Assembly (NCBI GenBank): GCA_022790615.1
Contig: JAAVXK010000139.1
Span: 1-39,149, forward strand
Direction of reading: 5' to 3'
Length of the DNA: 39,149 nt
Source of the DNA: Lachnospiraceae bacterium
GTDB taxonomy: Bacteria > Bacillota > Clostridia > Lachnospirales > Lachnospiraceae
The position numbers and the translations under genes are program-made. The notes under the pieces are model-generated. The model was not told the origin of the DNA. It made no database searches and was given only the letters and a program-made list of their open reading frames with translations. Shown here piece by piece: positions 16,990 through 25,663 of this stretch. Each line of letters begins with the position of its first letter. The first letter of the stretch is position 1.

Positions 16990-17934
16990 ATGTCTGCAAT
17001 CATAGAAATTAAAAACCTTGTAAAGCGGTACAAAGAACTAATCGCGCTTGACCACTTTAACCTTGAGGTCCGGGAGGGCGAGATATTCGGCCTGTTGGGG
17101 CCGAACGGCTCGGGCAAGACAACGACAATCAACTGCATACTGTCACTTCTTACATACGATAAGGGCGACATAAGAGTATTCGGCGAGAAAATGACCCCAT
17201 CGTCATATGAACTCAAAAAACAGATTGGCGTAGTCATGCAGGACGTGGCCGTATTTGACGAGCTTACTGTGCGTGAGAACGTAGATTACTTCTGCGGATT
17301 ATATATCTCTGACAAAGACCTGCGGAAACAATACGTAAAAGAGGCCATAGAATTCGTCGGACTGGAGGATTTTTCGAATTTCAGACCGAAGAAACTGTCC
17401 GGAGGACTTTTAAGGCGGCTTAATATCGCGTGCGGAATAGCCCACAAGCCTAAGCTTATATTTTTTGACGAGCCGACGGTCGCGGTCGACCCGCAGAGCC
17501 GAAACAACATCCTGAAAGGAATCGAACAGCTGAACCGCGACGGCGCGACCATCGTGTATACTTCGCATTACATGGAGGAGGTTGAACAGCTTTGCTCACG
17601 GATACTCATAATGGATAAGGGGCGCAGTATCGCGTCCGGCACGAAGGAAGAACTCAAGAAAATGATTAAAAATACGGAAAAAATCTCAGTTGAAGTTCCC
17701 CATCTTCAGAAGCAGGCTTTGGCTGACATAAGCCTGCTGCCGCACGCGTACGACGTGGATTACTCGGAAAATGTACTAAGGGTGTCATTCAGTGGCGGCA
17801 CGCACAATCTTGTTCGTATTCTCGATTACATGAAGTCGAACGACTACACGCTCGGGCGTGTATACTCGGAGCTGCCTACGCTCAACGACGTATTTCTTGA
17901 AATTACGGGAACAGAGCTTCGAGATAACGCGTAA
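16990..17934 (+). CDS. ABC transporter ATP-binding protein
   Basis: 314 residues from ATG 16990; earlier in-frame ATGs were rejected because GGAGG lies seven bases before this one and the domain starts here (IIEIKNLVKRYKEL). Walker A is GPNGSGKTT, the Q-loop lies in IGVVMQD, the signature is LSGGLLRRL, Walker B is LIFFDEPT and the H-loop is TSHYMEE. The C-terminal extension of about 90 residues is usual for exporters of the drug/antibiotic class. It powers the two ABC-2 permeases that follow (16-base gap, then overlap). Control by the divergent two-component system is likely. Confidence 0.93.
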   Translation: MSAIIEIKNLVKRYKELIALDHFNLEVREGEIFGLLGPNGSGKTTTINCILSLLTYDKGDIRVFGEKMTPSSYELKKQIGVVMQDVAVFDELTVRENVDYFCGLYISDKDLRKQYVKEAIEFVGLEDFSNFRPKKLSGGLLRRLNIACGIAHKPKLIFFDEPTVAVDPQSRNNILKGIEQLNRDGATIVYTSHYMEEVEQLCSRILIMDKGRSIASGTKEELKKMIKNTEKISVEVPHLQKQALADISLLPHAYDVDYSENVLRVSFSGGTHNLVRILDYMKSNDYTLGRVYSELPTLNDVFLEITGTELRDNA

Positions 17935-17949
17935 AGGGGGAAGATATAC

Positions 17950-19080
17950 ATGTTTTTTCATAATCTAAAATACAACTTTCTCTACTCGCTGCGCGCAAGG
18001 GTGCCGCTATTCTGGACTCTCGTATTCCCTATAGCCCTCTCAACCTTTATGTTCATGGCATTTGGGAAAATAAACGAGACGACGGAACAATTCAAGGCCG
18101 TTCCCGTAGGAATTGTCACGGTAAATGACAACGCAATATTTCATCAGGTGCTAGACGAAGTTTCGGGGGAAGACGGCCTTCTTATTCCGAAGGAAATGAC
18201 GGAGGATAACGCGCTTGAAGCGCTTGATGACGGGGATATAGACGGCATAATATATGTGGATGATAAAATATCCCTGTCAATCAATGAGAACGGAATAGAG
18301 CAGACCATCCTCTCCTCGTTCGTCGACAGATATATCCAGACGCAGAGTACCGTAATGAACATACTCGAAACTGACCCCGCTAAGATACAGACCGCGGCCG
18401 AAAAGCTTACGGCCGGTACACCGAACTACCGCGAACTTACCGTATCGGACGGCAACACCGACAATCTTGTGAATTACTTTTATGCGATACTTGCGATGAG
18501 CTGCCTGTTTGCCTCATTTATCGGAATATCAAGTACGCTGAACCTGCAGGCAAACTTAAGCGCGCTCGGCGTAAGACGCTCCGTCGCGCCGACGCACAAA
18601 TCCACGCTTATACTTACAAGTTTCATTAGCAATCTTGTAATACAGTTTACGGTGGAGTGCCTTGCATTTATGTATATGATTTTTATTCTCGGAATCAACT
18701 TCGGCGATAAATATCCCGCCATACTGTTACTGCTGTTAATCGGCTCATCCCTCGGCCTGTCCATGGGAATGTTCATCGGCTCCCTCTCAAAGCCCGCGGG
18801 CGAGGGGATAAAAATGGGAATAGGCATCTCCGTCTCCATGACGATGAGCGTGCTTGCCGACCTGTGTGCAAACGGAATACAAAATGCGATTGAACACACC
18901 ATACCGCTCATTAACCGCATAAACCCCGCCGCGCTCATAACGGATTCGTTTTACGCGCTTAACACATTTGACAACTATGAGCGGTTCACGCGCAATATGC
19001 TCATACTCGTACTCATTACCGCGTTGCTGCTGACCCGGGCCATATTCATGATAAGGAGAAACAGATATGCAAGTATTTAA
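17950..19080 (+). CDS. ABC-2 type permease
   Basis: 376 residues. One N-terminal membrane helix (residues 20-42) is followed by a large extracellular domain of about 130 residues, then five or six helices, the ABC-2/YhgE-like layout. GGGGG before ATG 17950 and a 16-base gap from the ATPase gene show an operon. It probably forms a heterodimeric channel with the next permease. Such exporters move lipids, peptides or antibiotics; the substrate cannot be told from sequence. Confidence 0.88.
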   Translation: MFFHNLKYNFLYSLRARVPLFWTLVFPIALSTFMFMAFGKINETTEQFKAVPVGIVTVNDNAIFHQVLDEVSGEDGLLIPKEMTEDNALEALDDGDIDGIIYVDDKISLSINENGIEQTILSSFVDRYIQTQSTVMNILETDPAKIQTAAEKLTAGTPNYRELTVSDGNTDNLVNYFYAILAMSCLFASFIGISSTLNLQANLSALGVRRSVAPTHKSTLILTSFISNLVIQFTVECLAFMYMIFILGINFGDKYPAILLLLLIGSSLGLSMGMFIGSLSKPAGEGIKMGIGISVSMTMSVLADLCANGIQNAIEHTIPLINRINPAALITDSFYALNTFDNYERFTRNMLILVLITALLLTRAIFMIRRNRYASI

Positions 19081-20212
19081 ATTATTTTTTAAGATTTTAA
19101 AATCACAGCTCACACAGATTATTATGTATATTGTTATTTTTATCATCATAGCCTATATTATTGCGGGCTCGCCCTCCGCGATGCCCGGATATTCGGAACA
19201 GAAACAGGATATCTCCGTAGTTGACGAGGACGGCACGCAGACTTCCGGCGCCCTGAAAGACTACCTTTTATTGCTCAATAACCAAATAGAGCTTGACGGC
19301 TATGACTTCGAAACAATACAGGATGAACTGTACAACCGCAACACAACGAACGTGATATTCATTCCAAAAGGCTTTGAGGACGCGGTTCTCTCGGGAAACA
19401 CCGGGGAAATACTGGACATATATAACATACCGGGTACAATGGCCGCAAGTGTTGTAACCGGACAGGCGGACAACTTTATCAACATACTCAATTCATATAT
19501 TGCCGCGGAAATGAATCTCAATGACGCGCTTAATAAGACAAAGGAGACCCTGAGTGAAAAGACGGACATATCTTTCCTGTCAGATTCCGGAGAAGCCGCG
19601 AGCCCGCTTTCCATATTTCTGACCTATATCGCGTATGTCTTCATTACAATTGCGGTAAACGGCGTCTCACCGGTTATACAGGTCTTTAACAAACCCGCGC
19701 TCAGAAAAAGATTCAACTGTTCCTCCTACAAAATGAGCAGATTTAACGCCGGCCTCATAGCGGGCATAACCATATTCGGTATCGCGGTATGCGCCATTTT
19801 CACGACGGCCGCCCTATTTACACACGGCTCCGAACTGCTGTCTGTCAAGGGACTGCTCAGCATACTGAATATGGCGGTATATATGGTTGTGTCGCTTTCC
19901 ATTGCCTATCTTATTGGAAGCGTATCAACAAACGCGAACATTGTTTCCATGCTCTCGAATGTTATCGGTCTCGGCTTCAGTTTTCTCGGGGGAGTGTTCG
20001 TACCGCTTGAATTTCTGGGCGACGGCATTATTAAAATTGCACACTTCCTTCCGAGCTACTGGTATATTATCGCAAAGAAGTCGATATTTAATCTCGGAAA
20101 CGGGAGCACTTACATTGAAATTATGCAGGGCATGGGAATCATGCTTGCATTCGCGGCGGCCATATTCACGGTTACGCTCGCGATAATCAAAAGCAGGCGC
20201 TCGGTTGCATGA
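19067..20212 (+). CDS. ABC-2 type permease
   Basis: 381 residues, overlapping the previous permease gene by 14 bases; AGGAG eight bases before ATG 19067 supports the start. Topology matches its partner: one N-terminal helix (15-35), an extracellular domain to about 180, then a cluster of helices ending near 375. The extracellular start QKQDISVVDEDG corresponds to the VGIVTVND region of the partner, consistent with an ancient duplication. It completes the exporter. No terminator was found before asnB, 75 bases further on. Confidence 0.88.
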   Translation: MQVFKLFFKILKSQLTQIIMYIVIFIIIAYIIAGSPSAMPGYSEQKQDISVVDEDGTQTSGALKDYLLLLNNQIELDGYDFETIQDELYNRNTTNVIFIPKGFEDAVLSGNTGEILDIYNIPGTMAASVVTGQADNFINILNSYIAAEMNLNDALNKTKETLSEKTDISFLSDSGEAASPLSIFLTYIAYVFITIAVNGVSPVIQVFNKPALRKRFNCSSYKMSRFNAGLIAGITIFGIAVCAIFTTAALFTHGSELLSVKGLLSILNMAVYMVVSLSIAYLIGSVSTNANIVSMLSNVIGLGFSFLGGVFVPLEFLGDGIIKIAHFLPSYWYIIAKKSIFNLGNGSTYIEIMQGMGIMLAFAAAIFTVTLAIIKSRRSVA

Positions 20213-20287
20213 TAACAGTATCGACGGCGCATATTCCACATACAATCCGCATAAAATATGTAAACAACTATTTTTAAAAGGATTCAT

Positions 20288-22147
20288 ATGTGTGGAATAG
20301 CCGGTTTTTACAATCACAATATCAACTTTACGTCAGATGAGAGCAAATGGACCTCTGTTCTTGAAACGATGAAACAGTCGCTTCACCACAGGGGTCCTGA
20401 TGCTGACGGAATATTTATGTCGGAAAAATGCTGTCTCGTCCATACAAGGCTTTCAATCATTGACCTTGAGAACGGACAACAGCCAATGAATGTACACGGT
20501 GATAACTTTACGATTATATATAACGGCGAGGTTTATAATATACCGGAACTCACGAACGACCTTACACTCAGGGGACACAAATTTAAAACCTCATCCGACA
20601 CCGAAGTTCTGCTGAGATGTTTTTTTGAGTACGGCGCTGATTTCATATCGCGCGTCAACGGCATATTTGCAATTGCTATCTACGACAAAGTACATGACAC
20701 GTTGTATCTGTTCAGGGACCACATGGGCGTAAAACCGCTGTATTACAGTGTAGTAAACAATTCCGTTTACAAGGATTCGTTTGTCTTTGCCTCGGAGATG
20801 AAGGCTCTTTTTGAATTTCCGTCCCTGAATCCCGTCATCGACCGCGAAAGCTTCTGCGAGGTTTTCGGCTTAGGCCCTGCGCGCTCTTACGGAAAAGGCG
20901 TATTTGCGGGCGTGAACGAGGTTCGGCCGGGCGAGTATATATGCGTAAATAAATACGGCATCCATAAAGTTACCTATTGGAGGCTCCAGTCTGCGCCGCA
21001 CTATGATTCATACGAGGAAACCATAGAAAAAACAAGCTTTCTTGTCACGGATGCGATAAAGCGCCAGATGGTTTCTGACGTTCCGATATGCACGTTTTTG
21101 TCCGGCGGCCTCGACTCAAGCATAGTATCGTCCATATGCGCATCCGAGTTGAAAAAGCAAGGAAAAAACCTCAACACGTTCTCGTTTGATTTTACGGATA
21201 ACAGCAAATATTTTTCCCCGTCGTCATTCCAACCGTCACAGGACCGTCCTTTCGTCGATGAGATGGTAAAATATATAGGCTCCAATCACCACTATCTTGA
21301 GTGCACAAGCCAGATTCAGGCCGATTTGTTATATGATTCCGTCATATCGAGAGACCTGCCTACAATGGCCGACGTTGACTCCTCCCTCCTATATTTCTGC
21401 GGAATAGTCAAGGATTATAACAAGGTTGTCCTGACGGGAGAGTGCGCGGATGAAGTATTCGGCGGATATCCGTGGTTCCACAAGGAGGAATTCCTGACGC
21501 CGAAAAACGGACGTGAAACATTCTGTTTTACGCCGTCGCTTGAGCCTAGAAAAGAATTATTGCGTGAAGATTTCCTTGAATGGCTTGGCCTTGATGAATA
21601 TGTAAGCAACGCTTATGAAAAATCCGTCCGCGAAATTAACATACTTCCGGAGGACAATGAGATAGAGACGAGCAGAAGACGTATCTCTTACATTAACCTG
21701 CGTTGGTTTATGCAGACCCTTCTCGACAGAATGGATAGAACAAGTATGTATAACGGGCTTGAAGCCCGCGTACCATTCGCAGATTACAGACTGGTAGAAT
21801 ATGTGTTTAATGTCCCTTGGTCGATGAAAGCAAAGGACGGCGTTGTCAAAAATCTGCTTAGGCAGTCCGCGAAACCGCATCTGCCGGACAATATCCTGTT
21901 CAGAAAGAAGAGCCCGTATCCGAAAACTTATAATCCGGAATACGAAAAGCTTCTCGCAGACCGCTTAAAGGATATTATACATGATGCGTCAAGTCCGCTT
22001 CACTTTTGTGTAGATAAAGATAAGCTTCTCAAGTTCGTGGGCAATCCGAAAGATTACGGAAAACCTTGGTACGGCCAGCTTATGGCCGGTCCGCAGATGA
22101 TGGCTTATCTTATTCAGGTAAATCACTGGCTGAAAACATACAACTAA
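20288..22147 (+). CDS. asnB: Asparagine synthase (glutamine-hydrolysing)
   Basis: 619 residues. The protein starts MCGIAGFYNH: Cys2, exposed after Met removal, is the glutaminase nucleophile. The class II amidotransferase domain fills 1-210 (LHHRGPDADG, LSIIDLENGQQP, YNGEVYN, SSDTEVLL). The synthetase domain has the PPi loop SGGLDSS at 272-278 and later LTGECADEVFGGYPW. It makes asparagine from aspartate, glutamine and ATP in the cytoplasm. Length is in the normal range for class B enzymes of this type. AAAAGG precedes the ATG. It follows the exporter genes on the same strand but has no evident functional link. Convergent with dpaB. Confidence 0.95.
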   Translation: MCGIAGFYNHNINFTSDESKWTSVLETMKQSLHHRGPDADGIFMSEKCCLVHTRLSIIDLENGQQPMNVHGDNFTIIYNGEVYNIPELTNDLTLRGHKFKTSSDTEVLLRCFFEYGADFISRVNGIFAIAIYDKVHDTLYLFRDHMGVKPLYYSVVNNSVYKDSFVFASEMKALFEFPSLNPVIDRESFCEVFGLGPARSYGKGVFAGVNEVRPGEYICVNKYGIHKVTYWRLQSAPHYDSYEETIEKTSFLVTDAIKRQMVSDVPICTFLSGGLDSSIVSSICASELKKQGKNLNTFSFDFTDNSKYFSPSSFQPSQDRPFVDEMVKYIGSNHHYLECTSQIQADLLYDSVISRDLPTMADVDSSLLYFCGIVKDYNKVVLTGECADEVFGGYPWFHKEEFLTPKNGRETFCFTPSLEPRKELLREDFLEWLGLDEYVSNAYEKSVREINILPEDNEIETSRRRISYINLRWFMQTLLDRMDRTSMYNGLEARVPFADYRLVEYVFNVPWSMKAKDGVVKNLLRQSAKPHLPDNILFRKKSPYPKTYNPEYEKLLADRLKDIIHDASSPLHFCVDKDKLLKFVGNPKDYGKPWYGQLMAGPQMMAYLIQVNHWLKTYN

Positions 22148-22200
22148 AAGAATTCAAATCATACATCTGTAAATTTACAACCGATAATATACTTATATTA

Positions 22201-22779
22201 CTAAGACACTATCGGCTGAACCTGCTTTCCGTCCAGCGCGGCAAGCAGGGTTTCCTGTATTTTTGTCATATCGGCAACTAATGATTTCGGTTTCTTTACA
22301 GGGTCATCCTGTCCGAACGGAACAAAGTATATATTTTTCATATTGAGAAGATATCCGATGTTCTTAAAGTTAATTCCAAGTCCGTCATTCGTCGATACGG
22401 CGATAACGAGCGGCCGCTCATTCCGAAGATGGGCCTTTGCCGCCATAAGAACCGGGCTGTCGGTTATACCGTTACAGAGCTTCGCAAGGGTATTTCCGGT
22501 ACACGGCGCAATTACCATAATGTCAAACAGCGCCTTCGGTCCGACCGGTTCCGCCTGCGCAATCGTCTTCATCCCTTCTTTTTTGGCTATCTCCTCTATT
22601 TCCTTTACGTACTCGTGCGCCACTGCAAATCTTGAGTCGGTAATCTGTGTATTGAATGAAAAAACAGGAGTTATATCGGCTCCTGTAGCTTCAAGTTTCT
22701 TTAGTTCTTCTTTCACTTTAGCAAATGTACAAAATGAACCTGTAATTGCAAATCCAATTCTGCATTCTGCTAATTTCAA
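22201..22779 (-). CDS. dpaB: Dipicolinate synthase subunit B
   Basis: 192 residues, the flavoprotein-like subunit (SpoVFB): it starts KLAECRIGFAITGSFCTF and contains IMVIAPCTGNTLAKL and a NDGLGINFKN stretch. The apparent start is TTG 22779, placed directly after the dpaA stop, with GGAGGGG in the end of dpaA at proper distance. No ATG competes. With DpaA it converts the dihydrodipicolinate-pathway intermediate to dipicolinic acid in the mother cell during sporulation. The gene converges on asnB. Confidence 0.93.
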   Translation of the reverse strand: MKLAECRIGFAITGSFCTFAKVKEELKKLEATGADITPVFSFNTQITDSRFAVAHEYVKEIEEIAKKEGMKTIAQAEPVGPKALFDIMVIAPCTGNTLAKLCNGITDSPVLMAAKAHLRNERPLVIAVSTNDGLGINFKNIGYLLNMKNIYFVPFGQDDPVKKPKSLVADMTKIQETLLAALDGKQVQPIVS

Positions 22780-23583
22780 TCAAAGCCCCTCCTTTATTAC
22801 GCCAAGTATTGCGTTACCAAGTATTTCTCCAGAGGTCTTAGGGGAATATTTGCCCGGCAGGCCGAGGCTGTGTACGGCCTTAATACCGCATTTCTTACAA
22901 TACACAAAATCCGTTCCGCCCGGCATCGTTGCAATGTCAATGATTACGGCGTCTTTGTCGAAACTGTCTATCTCTTTCCTGCCGATAACTCTTGCAGGAA
23001 TTGTATTAATAATAAAGTTGTATTCCTTGTAGCTGTCCCTGTCAAACATTCCGCACACGTCCATTCCGTGGAATGCAGCGTCCTCGCGCTCCACTCTCGC
23101 TCTGGCCATAACAGTCACGTATGCGCCTATCTGCCGGAGCCTCGCCGCAATCTCCTTGCCGCAGCGCCCGTATCCCGTAACAAGACACTTCGAACCCGTC
23201 AGGTTAATATCGCCGTGCGTTATAAGCTCGGCAAGAGTACCCTCGGCCGTCGCAACCGCATTTCTCAGGGCAACCTCCTCCATATCTTTAAAATCATACG
23301 TCTTGTATGCATCAAACTCTTTGGGTATATTCCAGCCGAATACAACACTGTCGTGCCATAAAAGCTCAGAAACAAAAAACCACCGTTCAGACACGGGCGT
23401 AGGAAGAACTACAACCTTACTGTCAGCAAGTACCTCCTCAAGGGTTACGCCTATAACTCCGCTGTAACCTTTAAGAATCTCCCTGCATGATATATCAAAT
23501 GCCTTAACCTCATACCCGGCATCCAATAACGTCTTTGCGAGATAGCACTGTCTTAAATCACCGCCGACAACTGCAATCTTCAT
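22780..23583 (-). CDS. dpaA: Dipicolinate synthase subunit A
   Basis: 267 residues. An N-terminal part (KIAVVGGDLRQCYLA) is followed by a Rossmann NAD(P)-binding domain with VTGYGRCGKEIAARL and later IINTIPA and IIDIATMPGGTDF, all typical of SpoVFA. It acts with DpaB to make dipicolinate, the Ca-chelating compound of the spore core. GGGAGGTGG six bases before ATG 23583 supports the start. Unlike Bacillus, the pair is not followed by asd-dapG-dapA. I found no convincing sigma-K box in the 53 bases upstream. Presence shows a sporulating lineage. Confidence 0.94.
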   Translation of the reverse strand: MKIAVVGGDLRQCYLAKTLLDAGYEVKAFDISCREILKGYSGVIGVTLEEVLADSKVVVLPTPVSERWFFVSELLWHDSVVFGWNIPKEFDAYKTYDFKDMEEVALRNAVATAEGTLAELITHGDINLTGSKCLVTGYGRCGKEIAARLRQIGAYVTVMARARVEREDAAFHGMDVCGMFDRDSYKEYNFIINTIPARVIGRKEIDSFDKDAVIIDIATMPGGTDFVYCKKCGIKAVHSLGLPGKYSPKTSGEILGNAILGVIKEGL

Positions 23584-23636
23584 ATATTACCACCTCCCTC
23601 ATAATGCAATATATGTAGGCGTACGGGCTATGGTGA

Positions 23637-24422
23637 TTACATTATATCCTTTTTTTCGAACTTTAAGTATGCCGCCAGAATTCCCACCGCGGTAAATATA
23701 AGCCCCGCCGCCATATATTTTATCTCTATGCCCGCATTCGTTATTATATACGCTCCGTCCGTATATCCATATGGCGTAATGTATTTCAGAAACCCTGCTT
23801 CCTGCGTCAGATTCGATATTATATTCAGAAAATAGAGAAGCGCAGTAAGTCCGATTCCCATGCCGAGACCGCCCCTGCTTATAAATGCGGAAATTCCAAA
23901 ACAAACCGCCGCAACCTCAATCTGAAGAATTAGATAAGCGAAAAACAACATGGTCAGCGCCTTTACGTCGGGTGATTCCCCGATTGCCAATACCCCAATA
24001 CATGTAACGGCCAGAACCGCGGCATTCAGAAGTACAACCTGCAGCAATACCGCTACAAGCTTTTCCGTTATGATTCTTCTCCTGCTTACGGGGTGCGTGA
24101 GCAAAAATTCCGCCGTGTGTTCCCGTTCCTCCCCGGCGAGCGCCGATATTCCGAGCAGCGCCGCAAAAAATGCGCCTCCGAGCCCCAGCACATTTCCGCA
24201 CTCCACGCCAAAATAACCCATAAATTCTCCAAAATTAATCTTATCCATGCCAAACGCTGCCGAAAATCCTCCCATATCCGAAAACATGCCGCTTATCTCA
24301 CTCATCTGGCTCCCCATCTCAGGATATATCAGAATACATACCGCAAGCATAAACGCTATGACGGCGCTCCATATTATCAGCATATTTCTTCCCTGTCTCA
24401 TACTGTGTCTTACAATAATCAT
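23637..24422 (-). CDS. ABC-2 type permease
   Basis: 261 residues from ATG 24422. An in-frame start 20 codons earlier lies within the ATPase gene and was rejected; the chosen ATG is one base past the ATPase stop, with GAGGAGG inside the end of that gene. Six hydrophobic segments, the first at about 15-40 (LIIWSAVIAFMLAVCILIY), and ALLGISALAGEEREHTAEFL plus LLTHPVSRRRI are characteristic of ABC-2 permeases of the bacitracin/lantibiotic-immunity type. It forms the membrane part of the transporter with the ATPase gene. Confidence 0.88.
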   Translation of the reverse strand: MIIVRHSMRQGRNMLIIWSAVIAFMLAVCILIYPEMGSQMSEISGMFSDMGGFSAAFGMDKINFGEFMGYFGVECGNVLGLGGAFFAALLGISALAGEEREHTAEFLLTHPVSRRRIITEKLVAVLLQVVLLNAAVLAVTCIGVLAIGESPDVKALTMLFFAYLILQIEVAAVCFGISAFISRGGLGMGIGLTALLYFLNIISNLTQEAGFLKYITPYGYTDGAYIITNAGIEIKYMAAGLIFTAVGILAAYLKFEKKDIM

Positions 24423-24423
24423 A

Positions 24424-25299
24424 TCAGCGCTCCTCCTCTCTGTAATAATGCATGAATACCTCTTCCAAATCAGGCTCCGCAATATTTATATCCGTTATCG
24501 GAAGCTTTGAAAGCGCCTCCATCAGCATCTGCGGTGTGCCGCTGTACAGGAAGTTCACCGAATCGCCGTTTATTTTCACATCCTTAATTCCCATAATTTC
24601 AGGCGGTTCATGGATTCCCTTTATCACAACACGCTTTGTGTGCGCATTTCCAAGATTCTCAATACTGTCGGAGGCCATAATCCGGCCCTCGCGTATTACA
24701 GCCGCATGACGGCAGTGATGCTGCACCTCGGATAGAACATGTGACGAAAGAAATATAGTCGTTCCTTCGGCATTTCTTTCCTCCAAAAGAGAATAAAACT
24801 CACGCTGCATAAGCGGGTCAAGTCCGCTTGTGGGCTCGTCAAGTATACACAGCCCCGGCATATGCTGCAGGGCGCATACAATCGACACCTTTTTGCGGTT
24901 TCCGAGCGAAAGCTCATGTATCTTTCTTTCCGTGTCAAGCGCAAACCTTTCGCAAAGCCTTTTTGCCTCGTAGTCGCAGTCTTTCCCGCGAAGCCTTGCA
25001 GAGTACCGCAAACATTCGCGCACTTTCATTCCGTGGTAAAACGCAGGCTCGGACGGCATATAGCCTATCTGTCCGAGAATCTTTTCCTTATCTTTCACGA
25101 TATCCATTCCGAATATCTGCGCCGAGCCGCCTGACGGTGAGATTAATCCTAACAGCGTCCGGATAGTCGTGCTCTTGCCCGCGCCGTTCGGCCCAATGAA
25201 GCCAAAGAAATCCCCTTCAGGTACGGAAAGATTCACGTCTGTAATTCCCCTTGATTTACCGTAATATTTTGTCAGGGAATTCGTTTCTATTATGTTCAT
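24424..25299 (-). CDS. ABC transporter ATP-binding protein
   Basis: 291 residues. Walker A GPNGAGKST, Q-loop IGYMPSE, a degenerate signature LSLGNRKKV in place of LSGGxxxR, Walker B LCILDEPTSGLDP and H-loop SSHVLSE are visible. The C-terminal region is about 80 residues. The AGGAGGG ten bases before ATG 25299 supports the start. It is the first gene of a two-gene operon with a consensus promoter at 25387-25415 and an inverted repeat over the likely transcription start, which suggests repression by a factor encoded elsewhere. Confidence 0.92.
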   Translation of the reverse strand: MNIIETNSLTKYYGKSRGITDVNLSVPEGDFFGFIGPNGAGKSTTIRTLLGLISPSGGSAQIFGMDIVKDKEKILGQIGYMPSEPAFYHGMKVRECLRYSARLRGKDCDYEAKRLCERFALDTERKIHELSLGNRKKVSIVCALQHMPGLCILDEPTSGLDPLMQREFYSLLEERNAEGTTIFLSSHVLSEVQHHCRHAAVIREGRIMASDSIENLGNAHTKRVVIKGIHEPPEIMGIKDVKINGDSVNFLYSGTPQMLMEALSKLPITDINIAEPDLEEVFMHYYREEER

Positions 25300-25355
25300 A
25301 TTATCTGCGCCCTCCTATAACATATCATACTATTAATTTCATCCAATATCCTTTA

Positions 25356-25386
25356 ACATTTAACATTTAGTTTAATTGTTAAATGT
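25356..25386. promoter_or_regulatory. Inverted repeat operator at the ABC operon promoter
   Basis: ACATTTAAC (25356-25364) and GTTAAATGT (25378-25386) are exact complements, 13 bases apart. The element begins directly after the -10 box on the minus strand, so it covers the expected transcription start. This is a classic repressor position. The regulator is not encoded next to the operon. Confidence 0.55.
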
Positions 25387-25415
25387 ATTATAACCGCCCG
25401 AACACAGAATGTCAA
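25387..25415 (-). promoter_or_regulatory. Consensus sigma-A promoter of the ABC transporter operon
   Basis: TTGACA (25415-25410), 17-base spacer, TATAAT (25392-25387): both boxes are perfect matches. It lies about 90 bases before ATG 25299. Confidence 0.85.
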
Positions 25416-25514
25416 GTTAAGAATATGCAGAAACCTACAAGAATTTGTGGAAACCCTTCCATAATTGTATGCCGGAATAACCACGCTATTGCGCCCCTCG
25501 CGTTTACATCACAT

Positions 25515-25553
25515 TAAAAAAACAGGAAACCTTTATGAAAAAGATTCCCTGTT
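25515..25553 (-). terminator. Intrinsic terminator after the polysaccharide deacetylase gene
   Basis: On the minus strand AACAGGGAA pairs with TTCCTGTT (one bulged base), with a loop of about 16 bases, and is followed by a run of T. It is about 110 bases past the deacetylase stop. The rest of 25300-25663 holds only the ABC promoter and operator. Confidence 0.65.
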
Positions 25554-25663
25554 AGAATCACCCTGTCCGTTATTCTTTCATTTCGGAGTATATTATCATG
25601 TGTTCGGCGTGCATTATTATATTCCACACCCCATTCTTTTATACTCCCGGCCAAATGAATATC

